Both the position numbers and the translations under genes were made by a program. Under the pieces are notes generated by a model. That model was not told where the DNA came from. It saw only the letters and a program-made list of their open reading frames with translations, and did no database searches. Of a stretch of DNA of 56,044 bases, positions 16,089-25,471 are shown one piece after another. The stretch comes from Veillonellales bacterium (GTDB taxonomy: Bacteria; Bacillota; Negativicutes; JAAYSF01): the NCBI GenBank assembly GCA_039680175.1, contig JBDKTO010000112.1, positions 1 to 56,044 on the forward strand, given 5' to 3'. The number at the start of each line of letters is the position of its first letter. Position 1 is the first letter of the stretch.

Positions 16089-16610
16089 TCAAGATGGAGG
16101 AAGTTTTTTACTGTTCCCTGTTCGGCAAATAGTTTGGGCGTAGTCGTTTGCATGCTGTTTTTCCAATTTTAAAAGGGATATTTTTACAGACAGCCCGCCT
16201 GCGTAGCCGACCAGATCTCCCTTCGCACCAATGACACGGTGGCAGGGTATAAATATAGGAATAGGATTTTTGTGATTCGCCATACCGACTGCACGGGAGG
16301 ATTGTGGATTTCCGATACTCTTTGCAACTTCTCCATAGCTTCGTGTTTCGCCATAGGGAATTTCTTGCAAAGACTGCCATACCTTCTGCTGAAATTCGGT
16401 ACCGTCAGGGGCAAGGGGAAGCTCGAATGTTTTCCGCTTGCCGGTAAGATAATCCTTAAGCTGCCTGCCGGCTTCTTTGAGCAAGTCTGTTTCTTGTAAT
16501 AGAGCATCTCCCGGGGAGCCCCCGTTGAAATACACATTCGTAATCGCAGTTCCGTTTTCTGCCATTCCAATGCGACCAATGTCCATTTGATAAAAAAATA
16601 CGTTTTTCAT
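16089..16610 (-). CDS. ogt: Methylated-DNA--protein-cysteine methyltransferase
   Basis: This 173-residue protein removes O6-alkyl groups from guanine by transfer to its own Cys. The active-site motif IPCHRVIGAKG is present near residue 135, preceded by the helix-turn-helix segment SYGEVAKSIGNPQSSRAVGMANHKNP that recognises DNA. The N-terminal domain is the short Ogt type. I chose the ATG at 16610 because AGGAAG precedes it at 8 bases; a start 12 codons upstream has no ribosome site. It is the last gene of a minus-strand run with an aldo/keto reductase and a DUF362 protein, about 47 bases after the former. Confidence 0.93.
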   Translation of the reverse strand: MKNVFFYQMDIGRIGMAENGTAITNVYFNGGSPGDALLQETDLLKEAGRQLKDYLTGKRKTFELPLAPDGTEFQQKVWQSLQEIPYGETRSYGEVAKSIGNPQSSRAVGMANHKNPIPIFIPCHRVIGAKGDLVGYAGGLSVKISLLKLEKQHANDYAQTICRTGNSKKLPPS

Positions 16611-16657
16611 TGCCATCACTTCCTGGAAGTTTGTTTTGCGGAACATTCAGCTGTAAT

Positions 16658-17677
16658 TTAATGATGCTTTTCGTAAAACTGATTGTATTTCTTCAGTTCC
16701 CGTTTCAAGAGGCTAGGCGTGTCCAGACCGTAAGGACAATGCTTTTTACAGTGTCCGCATTCGATGCATTTGTTGATTAAATTCATTTTTTCCCGAAAGC
16801 TGTCTGTCATAAAGGGTTGATAGGGGGCTCTCTTCAGCAACAGCGAGATTCTGGCCTGGGTAGGAATTTCAATTCCGGCAGGACATGGCAGACAATAGCC
16901 GCAACCGCGGCAAAAGTCTCCCGCCAATTCCGCTCTGTCCGCTTCAATCAGTTTCCACATAGCGTCATCCAGTACCGGCGGATTTTTTTCCAGAGCCAGA
17001 AATTCATCTAGCTCACTCATCTTTTGAATTCCCCAGATAGGAACAAGGTTATCAAATTGCCGCAAAAAGGCAAAGGTGGTGGCAGCGTTGGTAATTAATC
17101 CGCCGGATAACCCTTTCATGGCGATCAAGCCGATATCTTTTCTTTTACACACGGCAACTAGCTTCAAATCCTCCTCGCTAGCAAGGGAATTTAAAGGGAA
17201 CTGGATCGTATCATACAAGCCCGATTCGGCCGCCTGTATCGCTGTTTTTATATTGTGATTTGTAACGCCGATAAAACGGATCATTCCTTTTTGTTTGGCT
17301 TCCAGTAAGCCGGCATAAAGGCTTTCCCTGTCTTCCGGATTGGGTAGAACCTTAGGGTTATGCAATTGGTAAATATCAATATAATCTGTCTTTAGATTTT
17401 TCAGGCTGGTCTCGAGATGCGCAAATAATGTTTTTTTATCGGCAGCATGACTCTTGGTGGCGATGACAATCTGATTTCTGATATCAGACAGGGAGTAACC
17501 GAGCTTTTCCTCACTATCGGTATACATCCGGGCGGTATCAAAAAAGTTGATGCCTTTGTCATAGGCCTTTCGGAGGATTGCCTTCGCTTCTTCAAAAGAA
17601 ATACGCTGGATGGGCAAAGCGCCGAACCCGCTTCGACTGACCATTAAACCGGTTCGTCCCAGTTTGAGCTTATCCAT
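16658..17677 (-). CDS. Aldo/keto reductase with C-terminal 4Fe-4S motifs
   Basis: This 339-residue protein joins an aldo/keto reductase barrel (residues 1-255) to a ferredoxin-like tail. Barrel landmarks are INFFDTARMYTDSEEKLG (catalytic Asp and Tyr), the Lys in VIATKSHA and the His in YQLHNPK. The tail holds CRGCGYCLPCP and CIECGHCKKHCPYG, enough Cys for two clusters. This fused type is common in strict anaerobes and likely passes electrons between Fe-S donors and a carbonyl substrate; the physiological substrate is unknown. It lies 22 bases downstream of the DUF362 ferredoxin-like gene, so they may form an electron-transfer pair. Confidence 0.9.
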   Translation of the reverse strand: MDKLKLGRTGLMVSRSGFGALPIQRISFEEAKAILRKAYDKGINFFDTARMYTDSEEKLGYSLSDIRNQIVIATKSHAADKKTLFAHLETSLKNLKTDYIDIYQLHNPKVLPNPEDRESLYAGLLEAKQKGMIRFIGVTNHNIKTAIQAAESGLYDTIQFPLNSLASEEDLKLVAVCKRKDIGLIAMKGLSGGLITNAATTFAFLRQFDNLVPIWGIQKMSELDEFLALEKNPPVLDDAMWKLIEADRAELAGDFCRGCGYCLPCPAGIEIPTQARISLLLKRAPYQPFMTDSFREKMNLINKCIECGHCKKHCPYGLDTPSLLKRELKKYNQFYEKHH

Positions 17678-17699
17678 TGAGAAACCTCCTTAGCTTCAT

Positions 17700-18824
17700 T
17701 TAAATTTCAATCAGTTCATAGGATTTGGTGCCGATACCGATTTTTTCGGCATGATCGAGGCATACCCGCCAATTCGTTTCAGGATGGGCAGCGTGGAAAT
17801 AATCCGGTTTGCCGTCGCTGCAAGCCTGCTGTTTAAGCTGCTCTGCCAGGTAACTGCCGGGAAGAACGGGAGCCTGATTCGCCATATCCGCACAGGCCAT
17901 GTCGAGAGCTACAGGATCGAAGGAGGCGAACATACCAATGTCGGGAATACTGGGCAGGTCGTTTTCGGCATGGCAATCACAGTTAGGGGATACATCAATC
18001 ATTAAGCTGATATGAAAATGGGGCCTGTTATGTAATACCGCCAGTGCGTATTCCGCCATTTTTTTATTGAGAATGTCGTTAGACTCATCCCAGGCCGGAA
18101 CGATTGCATTAGAGTGGCAAACACCGATACAGCGGCCGCAGCCGGCACATTTGCTGTGGTCGATAGCCGCTTTTTTATCGGTAACGGTGATGGCGCTTTG
18201 GGCACAAATTTTAACACAGGTGCCGCAGCCGACACAGGTTTCACCGGATACATGAGGCTTGCCTTCACTGTGCATCTCCATTTTTCCGGCTCTTGAGCCG
18301 CATCCCATGCCGATGTTTTTTAGGGCTCCGCCGAAGCCGGTAAGTTCGTGACCTTTGAAGTGGGTCAGGCTGATAAAGATATCGGCATCCATGACAGCCC
18401 TGCCGATTTTTGCCTCTTTCACATATTCGCCGCCAGGGACGGGGACATTGACCGTATCGGTGCCTTTTAGTCCGTCGGCAATCAAAATCTGGCAGCCGGT
18501 AGTGAAGGGATTATACCCATTTTCATATGCCGCATCCAAATGTTCAAGGGCATTTTTACGCCGGCCGACATAAAGCGTGTTGCAATCGGTAAGGAAGACC
18601 TTTCCCCCTTTTCTTTTGATCAGATCGGCAATCACCTTGGAATAATTCGGTCTGAGAAAGGCCAGATTGCCGGGCTCGCCAAAATGTATTTTTATGGCAG
18701 TGAATTTATCTTTGAAATCAATTTGCTCGATCCCTGCTTGCTTGACCAGTTTTTCTAGTTTTTGCAGTAGATTCATATTGGGTGCTGCCCGTAAATTCGT
18801 AAAATAAACTTTTGCTTTTTCCAT
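17700..18824 (-). CDS. DUF362 domain protein with two 4Fe-4S motifs
   Basis: This 374-residue protein has a DUF362 fold (motifs FKDKFTAIKIHFGEPGN near 40 and LTHFKGHELTGFGGALKNIGMGCGSRAGK near 155) interrupted at residues 195-240 by a 2x[4Fe-4S] ferredoxin insert, CVGCGTCVKIC and CAGCGRCIGVC. The DUF362 region resumes and ends with FASFDPVALDMACADM. Family members are thought to be Fe-S electron carriers; no reaction is proven. It is first in the minus-strand run with the aldo/keto reductase and Ogt. Confidence 0.85.
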   Translation of the reverse strand: MEKAKVYFTNLRAAPNMNLLQKLEKLVKQAGIEQIDFKDKFTAIKIHFGEPGNLAFLRPNYSKVIADLIKRKGGKVFLTDCNTLYVGRRKNALEHLDAAYENGYNPFTTGCQILIADGLKGTDTVNVPVPGGEYVKEAKIGRAVMDADIFISLTHFKGHELTGFGGALKNIGMGCGSRAGKMEMHSEGKPHVSGETCVGCGTCVKICAQSAITVTDKKAAIDHSKCAGCGRCIGVCHSNAIVPAWDESNDILNKKMAEYALAVLHNRPHFHISLMIDVSPNCDCHAENDLPSIPDIGMFASFDPVALDMACADMANQAPVLPGSYLAEQLKQQACSDGKPDYFHAAHPETNWRVCLDHAEKIGIGTKSYELIEI

Positions 18825-19007
18825 GCTGTTCTCCTTCTCACTGAAAGATTTTGCGTATACCTTAATCTTACCACTTTGAGTATACTCTAAGTCAATAGGT
18901 TAAAGCGAGTGTTAGCATAACATTATATTCATATTTGGATATCTTGCAGGTATAGATAAAATTAAGTAGAAGATACATATAAAACAACAAATAGTGAGGA
19001 TGATGAT

Positions 19008-19166
19008 ATGGACATAGCGGCTCTTTCCGTACTAAACAGTCAACAGCAAGTACAATCTCAGGCCGGGACGATGATTTTGAAAAAAGCTATGGATGCATCG
19101 ACCCAAAGTGCTTCTGAAATGCTGAAGATGTTCGGTATTGGTAATAACATTGATCTACAAGTTTAG
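19008..19166 (+). CDS. YjfB family putative motility peptide
   Basis: This 52-residue frame reads MDIAALSVLNSQQQVQSQAG, then a middle with TMILKKAMDAS and a tail ending MFGIGNNIDLQV. The IAALSV...QAGTMILKKAMD...A pattern is that of the YjfB family, small proteins often found with flagellar or motility genes. GTGAGGATGATGAT supplies a ribosome site, and a terminator follows one base after the stop. It stands alone here. Function is unproven; the family name is all that can be given. Confidence 0.8.
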   Translation: MDIAALSVLNSQQQVQSQAGTMILKKAMDASTQSASEMLKMFGIGNNIDLQV

Positions 19167-19197
19167 CGAAACGCTCCGCAATGGGGCGTTTCGTTTT
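19167..19197 (+). terminator. Terminator of the YjfB gene
   Basis: CGAAACGCTCC (19167-19177) pairs with GGGGCGTTTCG (19183-19193) with one wobble, then TTTTG. Confidence 0.8.
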
Positions 19198-19349
19198 GAA
19201 TTTTACCATAAGTATAAACTCAGAAGAATCAGTACCTGTATTGTTAAAGAGGATTTTATTTTTAAAAACCGAATATACAGTATTGTCGATTTTGTATTTT
19301 AAAAGTTGCGATATGATCGTAAAAATCTAAAATAAAAGTGGAGTCTTAT

Positions 19350-20240
19350 ATGAAGAATAACGTGTTAAGAAGGATTAAAGAGGGGGCGGCAGTTTTGTCG
19401 CCCAAACAAATGCATTTAGCGAATTATATTTTAAGTAACTACCAAGAAGTATCTTTTATGAGCTCTGCGGAATTAGCAAGAGCTGCGTCTGTGGGAGAGT
19501 CAACAGTTATCCGATTGGCGGTTTCTTTAGGCTACTCAGGATATTCTGCTTTTCAGGATTCGTTACAGGAATTTATGCAGAAAGAAATATCTACATTAGA
19601 TAGATTTACAGTAGCGGAGGTCTCTGATGAAAGTACTATATATCAAAAAGTGTTTTCTAAAGAAGTCAATATGATAAATAAGGCGCTTAAAGAAATTAAT
19701 AAGGAAAAATTTGACAAAGTGACCCAACTGCTAAGCGAAAAAGAAAATCTAATAATAATTGGTTTACAGGGAACTCGTTGTTTGGCCGAGTATGCTGGTT
19801 ATAGCTTTAATAAAATAAGACCGAATGTGTTTAAATTTTATGATGTCGATGAATATGCCTATAACTTTTTTAATACCGTTGATGGTGACACAGTGGCTTT
19901 GGTTTTTTGTTTTACAAGGTATCCTCGAAAAACAATTTCCGCTATGGAAATATTTAAACATAGAGGTATTCCCGTGATTGTGGTTACTGATAGCATTGTT
20001 TCACCGGCAACTCATTTTGCTGATCTTTTAATTACAATACCACAGAAAAATTCATTTATTGATTGCCATGCAGCCAATATGTGTCTGATTAATGCAGTTT
20101 GTTTAGGGACGGCTTATAGGGATCAAAAGAAAACCCGCATTTATTTGGAGAGATTTGAGGAATATGCCAAAGGAAACAACATTTTTTTACAGTGGGCGCC
20201 GTTGTCCAAACATATTTTTCCTCAAATAGAGATAGAATAA
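19350..20240 (+). CDS. MurR/RpiR family transcriptional regulator (HTH + SIS)
   Basis: From ATG at 19350 (GTGGAG six bases upstream; a GTG four codons earlier overlaps that site) this 296-residue regulator has an RpiR-type helix-turn-helix, residues 1-80, with MSSAELARAASVGESTVIRLAVSLGYSGYSAFQDSL, and a SIS domain at about 105-250 with IIGLQGTRCLAEYAGYSFNKIRPNVF. Such proteins sense a phosphosugar or similar metabolite. It lies directly upstream of the dicarboxylate / aspartase operon, separated by 830 bases with repeated GAAGG motifs, so it plausibly controls that operon. Effector and sign are unknown. Confidence 0.88.
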   Translation: MKNNVLRRIKEGAAVLSPKQMHLANYILSNYQEVSFMSSAELARAASVGESTVIRLAVSLGYSGYSAFQDSLQEFMQKEISTLDRFTVAEVSDESTIYQKVFSKEVNMINKALKEINKEKFDKVTQLLSEKENLIIIGLQGTRCLAEYAGYSFNKIRPNVFKFYDVDEYAYNFFNTVDGDTVALVFCFTRYPRKTISAMEIFKHRGIPVIVVTDSIVSPATHFADLLITIPQKNSFIDCHAANMCLINAVCLGTAYRDQKKTRIYLERFEEYAKGNNIFLQWAPLSKHIFPQIEIE

Positions 20241-20302
20241 TTCAATGTTTGTATAATGGGGATAAATACCTTAAGCTAAGGGGAACCATTTAGGGCACCT
20301 CT

Positions 20303-20540
20303 GAAGGATGCTCATTTTTGGAGAAGGGCATACTTATTTAGAGATGAAAGAAAAGGGATAATATTTTTCAAAAAATGAAGGATATTATTCATCAAAAGTA
20401 GAATGAAGGATATAATTCAATATTAATAAAATTTTCAAGTTTATTATTTTTTTCAAAAAAACGAAGGATTTTATTCATCAAATATTTTTTGAAGGATATC
20501 ATATCATTATTAGACTTAAATAACGAAGGGCATGCTAAAA
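20303..20540 (+). repeat. Cluster of GAAGG-led degenerate direct repeats
   Basis: Seven units begin with GAAGGATN or GAAGGGCAT at 20303, 20333, 20377, 20405, 20463, 20491 and 20525. The best four read GAAGGATATTATTCATC (20377), GAAGGATATAATTCAA (20405), GAAGGATTTTATTCATC (20463) and GAAGGATATCAT (20491). Spacings of 28 bases recur (20377 to 20405, 20463 to 20491). The unit contains GAA-N8-TTC, a weak palindrome fitting a dimeric regulator. They lie between the RpiR gene and the Dcu operon. Confidence 0.6.
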
Positions 20541-21070
20541 AGATCTTGCCAATGCCATTTTTTAAGAACTAGGTCAATCACGACAAATGCGGCTAATTTT
20601 CTGATGAAGGAAGAAGTTGGTGAATCAAATTCTGCTTGCCAGATAAACTGAGAACGCGCATATCAGGCTTGAGATGCTTTACCCAAGCAGCAATAGTTGG
20701 CTTGTAAATGTTCTTTAAGAATGTTCTGAAGTTGTCAATGCTGGGGAAAAGCAAAATAGTGCCTTCAGCAGAATTGTTGTACGATTCTGAATTGGGAAAT
20801 ATCATTTTTCAATATTCTCCAATGCGAGGGGGGGTAAAAAGGAGCTCTAGTTCATATCTTTTGGTTCCGCAAGAGTACACTTTTTTCAAGGAGGTGGTTA
20901 AAAATATTTTGCATTTATATATGGAATAGATATACTGCAGCGAACTTCTGTAATGATTAAACAAAGTGTATTACAATTTGGGGAATCGCTTCCAGGTTTG
21001 GTTTAGCTCATACTGCTTTTCCTTTATCTACATAGCTAATGTTTCCATAAAGTGAAAGGAGAGATTTAAT
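20541..21070. other. Gene-poor gap before the dicarboxylate operon
   Basis: About 530 bases with no convincing gene. Two overlapping frames of about 70 codons exist on opposite strands (20593-20805 minus, 20708-20929 plus), neither with a good ribosome site or a recognisable motif; at most they are remnants. The 150 bases before 21071 are AT-rich and end in GAAAGGAGAG, the ribosome site of the transporter gene. The promoter of the operon is probably here but no clear -35/-10 pair stands out. Confidence 0.4.
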
Positions 21071-22396
21071 ATGTTTTGGATAGAACTAGCCATTGTTATC
21101 GGAATGCTGTTCTTTGCTGTACGATATGGTGGAATTTTTTTGGGGATGGCTGGAGGTGTAAGTTTAGCTATTCTGGTCTTTGTTTTTCATTTAAAACCAG
21201 CTCTGCCACCAATTGATGTAATGTTGATTATTACAGCTGTTGTTGTAATGACAGCAGCTGTACAGGCTGCTGGCGGTATGGATTATTTGATTTCGCTTGC
21301 AGAAAAATTATTGAGAAAAAATCCTAAAAATATAAGTTTTGTTGCACCATTGGTTAGCTATTTATTTACACTAATGGCTGGGACGGGAAATGTTGTATTC
21401 AGTATTATCCCTGTTATTGCTGAAGTTTCACGGGAAGCCGGGGTGCGCCCGGAACGTCCGTTATCCATATCGGTTATAGCATCGCAACAGGCAATTACTG
21501 CATGTCCAATTTCAGCGGCTACGGTTGCAATGGTTGGCCTTTTGGCACCATATAATGTTTCACTTGTAGATATTCTTATAATTTGTATTCCATCAACCTT
21601 GCTGGGTGTTTTAGGGGGAGCAATTTATGCCAGTCATATGGGGAAAGATTTAGATAAGGATGAAGAATATTTATCCCGCCTAAAAACGGGCGAAGTACCG
21701 CCTATTGTAGAAAGAACGAACGAGGTTAAAGTCAAACATTTTAGTACCGAAGCTAAATTGTCCGTTGCTATTTTTTTAGCTTCAGCACTATTGGTTGTTG
21801 TTCTTGGTATGTTTCCGTCGCTGCGGCCAATTTTTGAAGATGGTGGGAAAATGGCACCGATTTCTATGACTAGTACTATTGAAATTGTAATGATGGTCAT
21901 GGGAGCATTAACGGTGGTATTTTGTCGTGTTAAGGCGGATCAGATCATTGAAATGTCTATATTTAAAGCGGGTATGATGGGAGTGTTCTGCATCTTTGGT
22001 CTGGCATGGGCTGGAGATACATTGGTAGCAAATAATCTTGATTTTATAAAAAGCGGTGTTCAGGGAATTGTACAAACTGCACCCTGGGTATTTGCTATTG
22101 CGCTTTTCGCCGTTTCTGCTTTGATTTTAAGTCAGGCTGCAACCGTGAGGGCTTTAATGCCGCTTGGACTTGCTTTGGGTATTCCGGCGCCGCTTCTTGT
22201 AGGCATGTTTCCAGCAGTAAACGGATATTTCTTTATTCCTAGCTATGCAACATTAATTGCGGGTATTGCATTTGATAGAACCAAGACAACAAGAATTGGA
22301 AAGTATATTTTCAATCATAGCTATATGGTCCCAGGTTTAATTACGACAATACTTAGTGTAAGCATTGGTTTCTTTATTGCAAAGGCTATTTTATAA
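21071..22396 (+). CDS. Anaerobic C4-dicarboxylate transporter (DcuA/DcuB family)
   Basis: This 441-residue protein has about ten transmembrane segments and closely follows the DcuA/DcuB pattern: ARYGG-like RYGGIFLGMAGG near 20, PPIDVMLIITAV near 58, AAGGMDYLISLAEKLLRKNPK near 78, the GTGNVVFSIIPVIAEV segment near 110 and ITACPISAATVAMVGLL. In anaerobes these carriers exchange aspartate, fumarate or succinate across the inner membrane. Next to two aspartases it likely imports aspartate or fumarate and exports succinate. It is first gene of a plus-strand operon. DcuA and DcuB features are mixed, so I give no symbol. Confidence 0.9.
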   Translation: MFWIELAIVIGMLFFAVRYGGIFLGMAGGVSLAILVFVFHLKPALPPIDVMLIITAVVVMTAAVQAAGGMDYLISLAEKLLRKNPKNISFVAPLVSYLFTLMAGTGNVVFSIIPVIAEVSREAGVRPERPLSISVIASQQAITACPISAATVAMVGLLAPYNVSLVDILIICIPSTLLGVLGGAIYASHMGKDLDKDEEYLSRLKTGEVPPIVERTNEVKVKHFSTEAKLSVAIFLASALLVVVLGMFPSLRPIFEDGGKMAPISMTSTIEIVMMVMGALTVVFCRVKADQIIEMSIFKAGMMGVFCIFGLAWAGDTLVANNLDFIKSGVQGIVQTAPWVFAIALFAVSALILSQAATVRALMPLGLALGIPAPLLVGMFPAVNGYFFIPSYATLIAGIAFDRTKTTRIGKYIFNHSYMVPGLITTILSVSIGFFIAKAIL

Positions 22397-22447
22397 AGAA
22401 ATCGATTGGTAAGGTAATAATACTTTATAAATGAAAAGGTGGTTTTT

Positions 22448-23869
22448 ATGAGACTTGAACATGATTGTGTTGGTGAAATGGAGATAGCAGATGAACTGTA
22501 CTATGGAATTCAAACGGAACGTGCCAGGAATAATTTTGCTGTCTCAAATACCACATATGAATCCTATCCAATTTATTTAAAGTCAATTGCATTTTTAAAA
22601 ATTGCGGCAGCAAAGGCAAACGAAGAAATTGGCGCATTACCTACAGATATTGCAGCTGCAATTTGTCAGGCTGCGGAGGAAATTATTGCAGGAAAACATA
22701 AAGGGATGTTTCCAATCGATGTTTTTAGCGGAGGAACATCTGTTAATATGAATGTTAATGAAGTCATTGCTAATCGAGCCAATGAGATTCTTACAGGGCA
22801 TAAAGGCTATGAAAAAGTTCATCCCAATACACACGTTAATATGGGGCAGTCGACGAATGATGTTATTCCGGCGGCGCTTGAAATGAGTAGCTATTACTAT
22901 TTTCAAGCGCTCATTGAAGAATTGGGGCAATTATCAAAGGTTTTAGCGCAAAAGACAAAAGAGTTTGCTCAAGTTGTTAAGATCGCTCGGACATGCCTGC
23001 AAGATGCTGTCCCAATTACATTGGGACAGGAATTTTCCGGGTATTATGCTGTGATTAATCGACAAATTCATCTTTGCGAAAAAGCGCAGGAAGCATGCAC
23101 GCATCTTTCCTTTGGTGGGAGTGCAGTTGGAACTTGTATTGGTACATTTCCAGGATATTTAGATTCAGTTTACCGTCAGTTGAAAAACGTAAGTAAAATT
23201 CCGGTAAAATGTCGTGAAAATATTATTGACGGTTATCAAAATGATGATGGATTTCTTTTGGTTTCAGCCACGCTAAAGAGCGTAGCAACAAGCATCAGTA
23301 AGATATCACGCGATTTTAGACTGATGTCTTCTGGGCCACGGGCAGGGCTTAATGAAATAAATCTGCCCTCTTTGCAGCCTGGCTCGTCTATAATGCCGGG
23401 CAAGATCAATCCGGTTATTCCTGAAATGATGAATCATATTTGCTATCAAGTTTGTGGTAATGATTTGGCGATTACCATGTCGGTTGAAGCTGGTGAATTG
23501 GATCTTAATGTTTGGGATGCGCCATTGCGTAAATGTATACAGGAATCGTTTGTTCTTTTAACAAATGGATTAAAATTATTTACGGAAAAATGTGTCAAGG
23601 GAATTACAGCAAATGAAGCAGTTTGCCGTAATTACGCAGAAAACTCTTTGTCTAATGCGACGGTTCTTTCGGCTATTTACGGATATGAAAAAGGAACTGC
23701 TATAGTAAAAGAAGCCTATAAAAATAATGAATCGATCAAGGATACTGCAATTCGAAATAAGATTCTTACTCAGGAGGAAGCAGAAATTATATTAGATCCT
23801 ATGCTTTTGACGGATCAGACGAAGTGTAGTGAGGTCGTGGAGAAATATAAAGCAAAAATAATAAAGTAG
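22448..23869 (+). CDS. aspA: Aspartate ammonia-lyase (first copy)
   Basis: This 473-residue enzyme of the fumarase/aspartase superfamily converts aspartate to fumarate and ammonia. It opens with the aspartase-type RLEHDCVGEMEIADELYYGIQT. HVNMGQSTNDVIP near 135 and the signature loop GSSIMPGKINPVIPEMMNH near 315 (catalytic Ser) are intact, with TxxxCLQDAVPITLGQEFSGY between them. Length is normal. The ATG at 22448 has AGGTGG upstream and is preferred over a GTG three codons earlier. It follows the transporter by 51 bases, so imported aspartate can feed fumarate reduction. Confidence 0.92.
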   Translation: MRLEHDCVGEMEIADELYYGIQTERARNNFAVSNTTYESYPIYLKSIAFLKIAAAKANEEIGALPTDIAAAICQAAEEIIAGKHKGMFPIDVFSGGTSVNMNVNEVIANRANEILTGHKGYEKVHPNTHVNMGQSTNDVIPAALEMSSYYYFQALIEELGQLSKVLAQKTKEFAQVVKIARTCLQDAVPITLGQEFSGYYAVINRQIHLCEKAQEACTHLSFGGSAVGTCIGTFPGYLDSVYRQLKNVSKIPVKCRENIIDGYQNDDGFLLVSATLKSVATSISKISRDFRLMSSGPRAGLNEINLPSLQPGSSIMPGKINPVIPEMMNHICYQVCGNDLAITMSVEAGELDLNVWDAPLRKCIQESFVLLTNGLKLFTEKCVKGITANEAVCRNYAENSLSNATVLSAIYGYEKGTAIVKEAYKNNESIKDTAIRNKILTQEEAEIILDPMLLTDQTKCSEVVEKYKAKIIK

Positions 23870-23904
23870 GTTGGATGAAAAGTAATTACAAGGAGAGATA
23901 ATTG

Positions 23905-25392
23905 ATGCGAGATAGAATAAAAAGTGAACTGCTGGATTATTTTAAAAATGAAGTCATATATCCTGGCATTGTTCAGGAGTATAAGGTTGGCTTTAATGAA
24001 ATGATTTTATTAAATAAGGCCTACGCAATCATGCTGGTAAGAGAGAAAATATTAGATGAAGGAAGTGGAAAGTTAATTCTTCAGGGGTTAACCAAGGTTC
24101 AAAAAAACTTGAAACCGGAAGACCTTGATGGGAAATATGAAGAGCTTTATTTCAATGTGGAGCAGGCATTAGTCAAGGAAATAGGAATTAAAATTGGCGG
24201 AAAACTTCATGCCGGGAGAAGTAGAAATGATATTTATGCAACTCTTTGGCGTATGGAGACAAGAAAATCGGCATGGGATATTTTACAAAGCATTATTGAT
24301 CTTCAAGAAACACTTTTAAAAAAAGCCGCAGAAAACATGGAAACCATTCTAACCGGGTATACTCATATGCAGCCGGCCCAGCCAATTACTCTGGCGTTTT
24401 ATTATATGGCGGCTTTTAATGTCCTGAATCGTGATTTTGTTCGCTTAAAAAACGGCTACATAAGAACAAATATGTCTCCCTTCGGAGCTGCAGCACTTGC
24501 TGGTACGGGTTTTCCGATTAATCGCCAGGCTTTAAGCGATTTGCTGGGGTTTGAGGGGATATTGGTGAATGCGCTTGATTGTGTCGGTTCAAGAGACTAT
24601 TTACTGGAAATAGAAGCAGCACTGGCGATTATGATGATTAATGTTAGCAGGATAGCTCAGGATCATTACTTGTGGGCTACAAATGAGTTTGGTTTGTTAG
24701 ATATCGGCGGTGAACTTGCTGTTTGCAGCAGTATAATGCCACAGAAAAAGAATCCCGTTACGCTAGAGTATGCGAGGGCAAAAGCATCGCATATTGTGGG
24801 GGCCTTGGTATCCGGTTTTTGTTCTTTAAAAAATACGCCATTTTCACTGTGTATGGATTTATTTGAGACACCCGGCGATTATTGGAATGCCCGTAATGAA
24901 GTTTTAAGCAGCTTAGGGTTGTTGAAAGAAACTATACGGCACTCAAATTTAAGAAAAGATATTGCCTATGAAAAGACAGAGAAGAATTTTTCAACCGTCA
25001 CGGCTCTTGCCGACTATTTGGTTGGAAAGTTCGATATATCTTTTGTCGAAGCACATGATATTGTCGGAAGTATGGTTGCGGAAGTGATTGATCGAGGCCT
25101 GTCCATTAATGAAATGGATAGTTCTCTGCTTAAAAAGACTTCGAAAGAAATTCTTGGTAATGAACTGAATGTAAGCCAGGAAGAAATCAAAAATGTACTG
25201 GAACCGTGTAAAAATATTGAATCAAAAACGAGCATGGGTGGTCCAAGTAAAGGGTCGGTCAAGAAAATGATTGCCGAAGCCGATTTAGCTTTGACGAGTG
25301 AAAAAAAATGGCTGAATGAACAGATCGATCGAGTCGAGAAAGCCTATCAGAAGATACAAGCGGAGGAGGAGAAAATTCTTGGGATAAAGTAA
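23905..25392 (+). CDS. Argininosuccinate-lyase-like enzyme
   Basis: This protein of about 495 residues is in the fumarase superfamily, closest in motifs to ArgH: KLHAGRSRNDIYATLWRME near 105, TGYTHMQPAQPITLAFYY near 150, and the Ser loop CSSIMPQKKNPVTLEYARAKA near 275 (canonical ArgH has GSSLMPQKKNPD). Catalytic groups look complete. It lies between two aspartases with a Dcu carrier and a permease, with no arginine biosynthesis gene nearby, so it may cleave another N-substituted aspartate to fumarate plus an amine. Enzymes of this kind are known, such as EDDS lyase; that role is inference. AAGGAG precedes the start (TTG 23902 is possible). Confidence 0.8.
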   Translation: MRDRIKSELLDYFKNEVIYPGIVQEYKVGFNEMILLNKAYAIMLVREKILDEGSGKLILQGLTKVQKNLKPEDLDGKYEELYFNVEQALVKEIGIKIGGKLHAGRSRNDIYATLWRMETRKSAWDILQSIIDLQETLLKKAAENMETILTGYTHMQPAQPITLAFYYMAAFNVLNRDFVRLKNGYIRTNMSPFGAAALAGTGFPINRQALSDLLGFEGILVNALDCVGSRDYLLEIEAALAIMMINVSRIAQDHYLWATNEFGLLDIGGELAVCSSIMPQKKNPVTLEYARAKASHIVGALVSGFCSLKNTPFSLCMDLFETPGDYWNARNEVLSSLGLLKETIRHSNLRKDIAYEKTEKNFSTVTALADYLVGKFDISFVEAHDIVGSMVAEVIDRGLSINEMDSSLLKKTSKEILGNELNVSQEEIKNVLEPCKNIESKTSMGGPSKGSVKKMIAEADLALTSEKKWLNEQIDRVEKAYQKIQAEEEKILGIK

Positions 25393-25471
25393 TCTGTGCT
25401 GTATGTTATTGTATATGCCGGAGCTGCTATAGCACAGGGGAGATTCGAAAAGGGAGGAAGGCCCTGCAACG

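Noticed and set aside
20303-20540. The GAAGG repeats as a CRISPR array
   Set aside because: Units are short, degenerate and irregularly spaced without unique spacers of constant length, and no cas gene is in the window.
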